Positions 53,991-60,998 of a stretch of 64,000 bases of DNA are shown here, piece by piece. Positions within the stretch are counted from its first letter, which is position 1. Each line of letters starts with the position of its first letter. The stretch is from contig JARKPO010000045.1 in NCBI GenBank assembly GCA_029975215.1, forward strand, positions 78,994 to 142,993. The letters are read 5' to 3'. The translations under genes and the position numbers were made by a program. The notes beneath the pieces were generated by a model. It did not search any database and was not told the DNA's origin. It saw nothing but the letters and a program-made list of their open reading frames with translations. The DNA is from Levilinea sp. Its GTDB lineage: Bacteria > Chloroflexota > Anaerolineae > Anaerolineales > Anaerolineaceae.

Positions 53991-55166
53991 ATGGCGATCA
54001 GCGTACTGGTTGTGGATGATGAAGAAAACGCGCGGACCTTTTTTAAGGAGATCCTGACCCCGATGGGTTATGAAGTGCTGACGGCAGGCACGCTGGCCGA
54101 GGCGCGCGAACATCTGCGGCGCGGGTCGGGGGATGTGGTGCTGCTGGATGTGAACCTGCCGGATGGGTACGGTCCGAATTTGCTGTACGAAATCTCCAAA
54201 ATGCCGCTGCGTCCGCCGACGATCATGATCACCGCGTATGGTGAGATTGATATGGCCGTGCAGGCGATGAAGGATGGGGCACACGACTTTTTAAGCAAGC
54301 CCATTCAGATCAACCAATTGGAACAATCGCTGAAACGCGCCTGTGAGATTGTGTCCATGCGGCGGGAACTGGATCACCTGCGGCAGCGAGACCAACAGCA
54401 GGCTCAGTTCATTGTGGGTCAGAGCAAAACCATGCGGGCGATTGCCTCGCAGGCGCAGCGCGCGGCGGCGGCTTCTGTCTCTGTACTGATCACGGGTGAA
54501 ACCGGAACCGGCAAAGAGGTGCTGGCGCGCTTTATCCATTCCATCGGCCCGCGGGCTTCGAAACAATTCATCGCCATCAACTGCGCGGCGATTCAATCCA
54601 CCATGCTGGAAGCGGAGCTGTTTGGTTATGAGGCAGGGGCTTTCACCAGCGCGGAGCGGCGGAAGACGGGTTTAATGGAAGTGGCGGATGGAAGTATTTT
54701 ATTTCTGGATGAAATTTCCTCCATGCCGGTGGATATTCAGGCGAAGCTGCTGCGAGCACTAGAGGAGCGCGCCTTCCGGCGGGTAGGCGGTACCAACCTG
54801 ATCAAGGTGGATGTGCAGATTCTAGCGGCTTCGAACCGCGATTTAAAGACGATGATCAAAAATGGTCAGTTCCGTGAGGATTTGTATTACCGTTTGAAGG
54901 TTGTGGATTTGCATCTGCCGCCGCTGCGCGAACGCAAAGAAGATGTGCCGGAATTGATTGGTTTCTTTGTGCGTAAGTTTAACGCTCGCATGGGGGTGAA
55001 TGTGCGGGATGTATCCCCGCGGGCGATGCAGGCCCTACAAGACTATGACTGGCCGGGGAACATCCGTGAGCTGAGCAACGCGGTGGAGCGAGCGCTGCTT
55101 TTCTGCGATGAAGAAGTGGTAGACCTGGAGCATTTGCCGGCGGATATCATTCAAAGCGCGGCTTAA
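53991..55166 (+). CDS. Sigma-54-dependent response regulator lacking a DNA-binding domain
   Basis: 391 residues. A receiver domain (phospho-acceptor D53 in VVLLDVNLPDG) is joined to an AAA+ domain with Walker A GETGTGKE (169-176), Walker B ILFLDEISS and an R-finger region. The sigma-54 contact loop reads GAFTSA (216-221) where GAFTGA is usual; the Thr is kept. The protein stops shortly after the AAA+ lid (HLPADIIQSAA), so the Fis-type HTH of NtrC is absent. It may activate the adjacent promoter from solution, as FlgR-type activators do (inference). Confidence 0.93.
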   Translation: MAISVLVVDDEENARTFFKEILTPMGYEVLTAGTLAEAREHLRRGSGDVVLLDVNLPDGYGPNLLYEISKMPLRPPTIMITAYGEIDMAVQAMKDGAHDFLSKPIQINQLEQSLKRACEIVSMRRELDHLRQRDQQQAQFIVGQSKTMRAIASQAQRAAAASVSVLITGETGTGKEVLARFIHSIGPRASKQFIAINCAAIQSTMLEAELFGYEAGAFTSAERRKTGLMEVADGSILFLDEISSMPVDIQAKLLRALEERAFRRVGGTNLIKVDVQILAASNRDLKTMIKNGQFREDLYYRLKVVDLHLPPLRERKEDVPELIGFFVRKFNARMGVNVRDVSPRAMQALQDYDWPGNIRELSNAVERALLFCDEEVVDLEHLPADIIQSAA

Positions 55167-55177
55167 AAGCATAAGCC

Positions 55178-55192
55178 TGGCACGCATCTTGC
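55178..55192 (+). promoter_or_regulatory. Sigma-54 (-24/-12) promoter of the TPR-protease operon
   Basis: TGGCACG-CATC-TTGC is a full match to the TGGCACG-N4-TTGC consensus, with GG and GC ten bases apart. It lies 11 bases after the activator stop codon. Transcription would start near 55204. Confidence 0.88.
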
Positions 55193-55194
55193 AT

Positions 55195-55228
55195 CATTGC
55201 CTCTTGAATCGAGATTCGGGAGGCAATG
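55195..55228 (+). promoter_or_regulatory. Long dyad that can hide the ribosome-binding site of the two-helix protein
   Basis: 16-base arms (55195-55210 and 55213-55228) pair over their whole length in RNA, with two G-U pairs. The 3' arm holds the SD GGGAGG (55218-55223) and the ATG (55226-55228). Transcripts started by the sigma-54 promoter (about 55204) lack most of the 5' arm; read-through transcripts from upstream would contain it all. Confidence 0.75.
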
Positions 55229-55549
55229 ATGTTTTCTTTTTCCATGCACAGCTTATTTTCCACGATGGCCCTGGTGCTGTTCTCGGTGGGGGTGATCACG
55301 CTTGGCGCAGGGGTGTTTGTGTTGGTGAGCCGAGTGTTGGGGCAGGATCTCAAGCTGATCGCTGAGCAAACCGCACATCTGGTCAAAAAGGGGCTGGCGG
55401 AGGAGGTTTCGGGCCTGGTGGGGAACGCAGCCTCTTTGCTGGACTCATTAACCCAGCTTGTTCGCACCGCCACCGGTGTGGGGGTTTTCCTGGTGGTGGC
55501 GGGCATGATGTTGATTTTTCTGGCCTATGTGATTTTGCGGCAAGCCTGA
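55226..55549 (+). CDS. Two-helix membrane protein, function unknown
   Basis: 107 residues. Two hydrophobic helices (about 12-34 and 83-105) flank a charged amphipathic helical stretch (LKLIAEQTAHLVKKGLAEEV). No family is recognised. It is the first gene under the sigma-54 promoter and precedes the giant TPR protein by about 50 bases, with an SD in a hairpin. It might be a membrane effector or anchor for the TPR proteins, but the sequence alone does not show it. Confidence 0.72.
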   Translation: MMFSFSMHSLFSTMALVLFSVGVITLGAGVFVLVSRVLGQDLKLIAEQTAHLVKKGLAEEVSGLVGNAASLLDSLTQLVRTATGVGVFLVVAGMMLIFLAYVILRQA

Positions 55550-55601
55550 TCGAATTGGACCCAAGCAAGTAAACGCGCACATCAAAACTATAGGAGCAAC
55601 T

Positions 55602-58600
55602 ATGCAGTTTCTTGAGTTTTGCATGGAAGTGCAAAAGTACCAGCCAGCGGACGCGGTAAGCCCCTGGCTGTCTGCATTGTGGAATGACCGCCTGGCGCGT
55701 ACCTGCCTGGAACAAACTGCGACGGCCAAGCGCATTTTTGCGGACCTGGAGCGTTTGGCGAGCGGGCTTTCATTAGCGTCGGTGGCGCTGACAGCCCTGG
55801 GGCTGGCGTATGAACCGGCTTACTTGAGTCAGGCGAGCTTGCCGGAAGTGGATGCTGGGGTACGGCAGAAGGCCATCCGCGCCTATGAAGCGGCGCTCCG
55901 CAGTGGGAAAAACCCGAAAACATTGGAAGAGGCTGGCCTTTTGGCGCTGGCCCTGCGCGAGCGGCGGCGGGTGACAAAACGCTGGGCAGGGCTTCCGGCG
56001 GAGCTGGCCTCGGGCAAAGCCGGGCGTGACCTGACTTTTTGGGCTACCCCGCTGGCAGTGTTGTTTGGCCTGGTGCCTGACCCTGAAGAGATGCTGGCGT
56101 CGCTGCCTGGGGCACTGGACGGCAAGGAAGTTATCTGGCTGGTGACGCATGTGCTGCTGAGCAACCCGCTTTCCGGCGAGGAACGCCTGCGGCTGTTGAT
56201 GGACGTGCTGGAACGTTATGAACCCACCGCCTGGGTGGGGTGGCTGAAGCATCTGCACAAATTGGGGCAGCAGGTATTGGCCAATCAACTGGCGCAGAGC
56301 CTTTTGGCAAGGCTGCTGAGTGAGGACGGCACTGGCGGTGAGGAATCCGCGGAAGTATGGAGCGCAGAAGGATTAGCCAGGACCGCGTATCAGGCGCAGG
56401 TTCAGGCCGCGCTGTATCACTACGCTGGGCAGCCCGACATGGCGGGACAGCAAATTCGGGCGGCGCAAGATTCGCTGAAGAAATGGCAGGCGGCGCTGGA
56501 ACTGTTAGCGCACACTGGCCAGGTGCGGCCGGCGGGGACGCAGACCAAGGCTTTGGGTGAAATTTCCAGCGAACTGGCGGCGGAATTGGCGCTGGCCAAG
56601 GGAACGGCGGAGGTGGGCGCTGATTTGCCGGACGGCCATCCCAACCCATTGGTGCGGATTTACCGGGCGGTGCAGCTTCGCCAACATGGTGAGGAAGATG
56701 CGGCGCTGGAGATGGCTAAGCGGGCGGTGGAGCAGCTGGCGGCGGGAGAGGGAACGGCTTTGGACGCAGCCCAGCCGCAGATCTGCCTGGAGTGGGATGC
56801 TGTGGGACCGGTGGACGCGCTGCTGGACTTGGGTTTGATAGAAGAGGCTGTGCGCCTGGCGCGGCATTTATTTGCTGCACGGCCGCTGGATTTGGGTCTG
56901 ATTCGGCGTTTGAGCGAATTGTACGAAGGGATTAACGACCTGACCCAGGCACAGCAATATGCGCGGCTGGCGTTGATGTGGGCTCCGGACTCAGAAGAAA
57001 GCCACCGCCGGATGGGGGATCTTTTGGAGCGCGGGCAGGATTATGCACAGGCTTTGGAAGAACGTCGGCATGTTCTACACCTGGCTCCTCAGCCCAAGCA
57101 AGCGGATTGGATGGCGTTTGCGCGCAGTGCGCTGGCGGCAGAGCGTTTTGAGGAAACGGCGCAAGCCTGTGAACGGATTTTAGAGCAGGAACCAAACCAT
57201 GAAGAAGCCAATCGTCTGATGGGGCAGGCGTTGATGGCCCAAAACCAGCCGGCCTTGGCGGTGCCTTTCTTGAGCAGGGCCACTTTGATGTTCCCAGAAA
57301 GCGACCAGAGCTGGATTCTCCTGGCTGAGGCTTACCAACGTCTGGGTGATGCGCCGCGATCGCTGGAGACGCTGCGGGCGGGAGTGCTTTCGGCACCCAA
57401 TTCCAGCAGTTTGAATTTCCTGCTTTCTGAAGCCTATCTCGCCCAAGGGTCTCCCAGTGAATCCCTGCCGTACCTGCGGAAGGCGGCGAATATGCAGCCC
57501 ACTTCGCTGCCCATCGCGCTGAAATTGGGAAAGACGCTGACAGACCTGGGCTTTTTTAGTGAGGCGCTGCGGGCTTTGGAAGAAGCTAACCGCATGTGGC
57601 CGCAGAATGCGGAATTATCTTTTGCTTTGGGGAATGTGTACAGCGCGCAGGGTGAGTATGGGCGGGCACTGCCTTTATTAGAAACGGCGATCCAGGCGGC
57701 AGAGGCTCAGCCAGAATGGTTTGTGCGCTATGCCGAGACCCTGCTGGGCTTTTCCAACCCGCTGCAGCGCCACCCGAAGGTGGAGGAGACCCCGGCGCGG
57801 TTGGAAACCGCACAGGAAGCCCTGAACAAGGCTTTGCTGCTGCGCCCAGACGATTTTCACACACAGGTTTTGCAGGCTGAGCTTCAACTTTTGAAGGGGG
57901 AATGGCTGGCAGCGGAAGGACTGTACCAGGAATTGTCGAATTACCCCGAGGCGGCGGCAGCTGAATGGCATGGGCGGCTGCAGGCGGGTTTGGGACGGGC
58001 CTGTGCTGAACAAGGTAAGGTGGAAGCGGCGTTGGCTTTCCTGCGTGAGGCCGCACAGGGTCAAACGCATAATTTGCCGCTGCAGCGGCTGCTTTCCGAA
58101 GTATATTGGCAGGCTGGCCTGACGGATGACGCCATGCAGTGCGCCAGGCAGACCTTGCGGTTGGCGCCCAATGATCTGGACCAGTTGAGCTGGTTTGCGC
58201 AGCTGGCGGCGGCTTTGGGAAATTGGGAAGCGGGGGTTGAGGCTTTGCAAACCGCAGTGCAATTGGAAAGTGACAATGGTGAAATCCGCGTGCGGCTGGC
58301 TGAGGCGCAGCTCATGGCGGGGGATATTATGGGTGCGCAGGTTACTTTGCAAGAATTGGATTGTTTGGCCTTTGCGCAGGGAGAGCATCTACGGCGGGCT
58401 GCGTATTTACAGCTGCGGTTGGGCAATGCTTCTGCGGCGTTGGCGTTCTTGCAGCACGCTCTGCAAGCTTCTCCTGAAGACCGCCAGATTCGCTTTGAGA
58501 CGGCTGGCATGTTGGCCCAGGCGGGAAGTCTGACGGATGCCTTAGATTTGATCCGTGCCAGTGATGCACAGCGGGGAAACGACCCGGTGTTCCTGGTGTT

Positions 58601-60998
58601 TGAGGCGGACTTGCTGGCAGCCAGCGGGAGGTATCAGGCGGCAGCGGCTTGCGTGGAGAAGAGCCTGCAATGCGAAGCTGCGGGTATCTCAGATTTGAAG
58701 CATGGGGTCCTCCCAGAGGAGTGGCTGGCGTCTTTGACCGATCCGGTGGATCGCTGGGTGCGTCTAGCGGTTTGGAACCGTGCGAATGGGGAGACAGCGC
58801 AGGCGCTGAATTATGCTGAAATGGCTTTGAAAGCCCGCCCTGAGGCTTTGGAAGTGCGGGTGTTGGCGGCAGAATGCGCCTGGGCGATGATGGACGAGGC
58901 CAGCGCGGCGGAATATGTGAATTTGAATGAGATGGACCCGACCACGGTGGAGCGCCTGCGCCGCGAACAACCCGCGGCCTGGGCAGCCTGTTGGGGGCTA
59001 ACCTTGGAACATGCACTCAACACCGGCAGCGGAGAGGGGATTGATGCCGCTGAGGTAATGCAGTGGGCAGCGCAGGCGGAGGATGCGCGCCTGTGGAGCG
59101 CGGCGGCGCGCCTGTGGGTGCGGGCCGGTATGTGGACGAAGGGCCGCAAGGCGATGGATAACGCGAAGCGGGCTTTTGAGGCGGAGAAAGAGCGCCGGGC
59201 ACAGGGCAAAATTGCTTTGTATGATTGGCGGCCGGCCTGTTTACGCACGGCGGAACGGACTTTGGTGCAATCCTGGATGGAGCTTGAGGACTGGGATGCG
59301 GCGGTTGCCGCGGCGCTCAGCGGGCAGGCACGCCAACCAGAGGAACCAAGGGCTAATTATGACCTGGTGCGAACCTTGGTGCTGGCAGTGAAACGCTTCC
59401 GTTTGCTGCAGGAACTGCGCTGTGTGACGCGGCTGCCAGGGATGCAGGTATTGGGGGCCGACCGTTACGAGCAGTTTGATCAGGCGCTGAACCAATTGGA
59501 ACGGTTGTGGCCGGATGGAGAGGTGCAGCTGTGGCGCAGCCTGGGACAATCCCTGTTCCAAATGACGCCGCAGAATGTGCGCGGGTTGGTGAACACGCTG
59601 AGGGGCGCACAGGCGGTGGAAAGCATGATTCTGATTTTACGGCAGTTGCGCAACTGCGCGTTGGCGCTGCAAGTAGCGCAGCAGGAGCTGGACACGCCGG
59701 AAGTGGCTTTGCAGGCAGCGTTGTGCCATCAGGAGATGGAGCCGCAGGAAGGGCTGGAACTGGCGCGCGGAGTGGTTGCACGTCGACCCAATGACCCCTT
59801 GGGGCATGTGGCGCTGGCACTGCTGGCAGAAAAGACTGGGGAACTGCCGCTGGCTCTGGAAGCGTTGGAGAAGGCGGTGGGTTTGTGGCCGGACGAGCCG
59901 GAGTGGCAGGTTTGGGCCGGACAGCTGGCAGAGTCGTTGAATCAGGGGCGCTCGATGCTTCAGCATCTGGAAGCCGCAGCCGAGCAGCGGCCCGAAGATG
60001 CCCGCTACGCAGTGTTGTTGGCGCGGGCTTACCTGGAACAGGGGCTGCCGTTCCGGGCTTTGGAACTGCTCTCGAAGGCCACGCGCAGCCACCCGGATTC
60101 GGCAGATTTGTGGATGACAATGGCGCGCACCTACCGCGCGATCACCTCACACCGCGAGGCGTTGGAGTGTGCAGAACTGGCCTGCCGTCTGGAAGCAGAA
60201 TCAGCAGCTCCGGCTCTGCTGTGCAGCGAGATTTGTATGGACATGAACGACGGTCTGCGGGCGCTGGCTTTTGCAAATGAAGGTTTGCGGCGTGACTCGG
60301 CGGACAGCAGCGCGGCTCTTTTGGCCGGGCGGGCGTTGGTTCTGCAAGGGCAGGAGCGTGAGGCGCTGCGGGTGCTGTCGCGATACCTGGCGGAACACCC
60401 CGATCAGCCAGCGGTCCTGTTTGAACAGGCCCAGATGGTGGAACGCCTGGAAGGCGCGGTTCAGGCCATGCCGCTGTACCAGCGCCTGACGACCCTGGAC
60501 CCGCAAAATGCAAAGGCGTTTTTGGCCTTTGGGCGGGCAAAACTGACTTCTGGGGATGTTTTAGGGGCTGAAAAATTGGTGCAGACCGCGATTAAATTGG
60601 ACAGCGGCCGGTACGACGCACATTACCTGATGGGCCGTATTCAGCGGCAGATGGGTCAGCTGGATCAGGCTATTTACCATTTTAGCGAGGCAGTTCGGCT
60701 GGCCCCAGCGGAGTTGGCTCCTTACCTGGATCTGGGAGCGACCTATCTGGACCGACGAGAGACCCTGCAGGCACTGCAAGTTTACCAAAAAGCCACGCAG
60801 GTGGCCCCGGAAGATCCGCGTGCTTTTACCCAGGCGGGAATTCTGCTGCGGGATAGCAAAGATTACCTTGGGGCAGAGGCCATGCTGCGCAAGGCGGCCC
60901 ATCTGGCCCCGGGGGATGTGCAGATCCGCAAACAGCTTGGCGCGATTATTGCACTGAACCTGGTACATAACCCTCAGGAGGCAAAGGCTTACCCATGA
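55602..60998 (+). CDS. Giant tetratricopeptide-repeat protein (1798 residues)
   Basis: 1798 residues with no signal peptide or transmembrane segment, so cytoplasmic. The first 300 or so are helical without clear repeats. From about 420 to the end, 34-residue TPR units follow almost without interruption; examples are ALQVYQKATQVAPEDPRAF and AIYHFSEAVRLAPAELAPY. Repeats differ from each other and show no long DNA identity. TPR arrays bind other proteins, often the C-terminal tail of a partner. The next gene, a TPR-protease, overlaps it by four bases (ATGA), and both share the sigma-54 promoter. A good SD (TAGGAG) precedes the ATG. Confidence 0.88.
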   Translation: MQFLEFCMEVQKYQPADAVSPWLSALWNDRLARTCLEQTATAKRIFADLERLASGLSLASVALTALGLAYEPAYLSQASLPEVDAGVRQKAIRAYEAALRSGKNPKTLEEAGLLALALRERRRVTKRWAGLPAELASGKAGRDLTFWATPLAVLFGLVPDPEEMLASLPGALDGKEVIWLVTHVLLSNPLSGEERLRLLMDVLERYEPTAWVGWLKHLHKLGQQVLANQLAQSLLARLLSEDGTGGEESAEVWSAEGLARTAYQAQVQAALYHYAGQPDMAGQQIRAAQDSLKKWQAALELLAHTGQVRPAGTQTKALGEISSELAAELALAKGTAEVGADLPDGHPNPLVRIYRAVQLRQHGEEDAALEMAKRAVEQLAAGEGTALDAAQPQICLEWDAVGPVDALLDLGLIEEAVRLARHLFAARPLDLGLIRRLSELYEGINDLTQAQQYARLALMWAPDSEESHRRMGDLLERGQDYAQALEERRHVLHLAPQPKQADWMAFARSALAAERFEETAQACERILEQEPNHEEANRLMGQALMAQNQPALAVPFLSRATLMFPESDQSWILLAEAYQRLGDAPRSLETLRAGVLSAPNSSSLNFLLSEAYLAQGSPSESLPYLRKAANMQPTSLPIALKLGKTLTDLGFFSEALRALEEANRMWPQNAELSFALGNVYSAQGEYGRALPLLETAIQAAEAQPEWFVRYAETLLGFSNPLQRHPKVEETPARLETAQEALNKALLLRPDDFHTQVLQAELQLLKGEWLAAEGLYQELSNYPEAAAAEWHGRLQAGLGRACAEQGKVEAALAFLREAAQGQTHNLPLQRLLSEVYWQAGLTDDAMQCARQTLRLAPNDLDQLSWFAQLAAALGNWEAGVEALQTAVQLESDNGEIRVRLAEAQLMAGDIMGAQVTLQELDCLAFAQGEHLRRAAYLQLRLGNASAALAFLQHALQASPEDRQIRFETAGMLAQAGSLTDALDLIRASDAQRGNDPVFLVFEADLLAASGRYQAAAACVEKSLQCEAAGISDLKHGVLPEEWLASLTDPVDRWVRLAVWNRANGETAQALNYAEMALKARPEALEVRVLAAECAWAMMDEASAAEYVNLNEMDPTTVERLRREQPAAWAACWGLTLEHALNTGSGEGIDAAEVMQWAAQAEDARLWSAAARLWVRAGMWTKGRKAMDNAKRAFEAEKERRAQGKIALYDWRPACLRTAERTLVQSWMELEDWDAAVAAALSGQARQPEEPRANYDLVRTLVLAVKRFRLLQELRCVTRLPGMQVLGADRYEQFDQALNQLERLWPDGEVQLWRSLGQSLFQMTPQNVRGLVNTLRGAQAVESMILILRQLRNCALALQVAQQELDTPEVALQAALCHQEMEPQEGLELARGVVARRPNDPLGHVALALLAEKTGELPLALEALEKAVGLWPDEPEWQVWAGQLAESLNQGRSMLQHLEAAAEQRPEDARYAVLLARAYLEQGLPFRALELLSKATRSHPDSADLWMTMARTYRAITSHREALECAELACRLEAESAAPALLCSEICMDMNDGLRALAFANEGLRRDSADSSAALLAGRALVLQGQEREALRVLSRYLAEHPDQPAVLFEQAQMVERLEGAVQAMPLYQRLTTLDPQNAKAFLAFGRAKLTSGDVLGAEKLVQTAIKLDSGRYDAHYLMGRIQRQMGQLDQAIYHFSEAVRLAPAELAPYLDLGATYLDRRETLQALQVYQKATQVAPEDPRAFTQAGILLRDSKDYLGAEAMLRKAAHLAPGDVQIRKQLGAIIALNLVHNPQEAKAYP

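Noticed and set aside
55602..60998. Recent tandem duplication within the giant TPR gene
   Set aside because: The TPR units are similar in pattern but no long near-identical DNA repeats were noticed, so recent expansion is not supported by eye.
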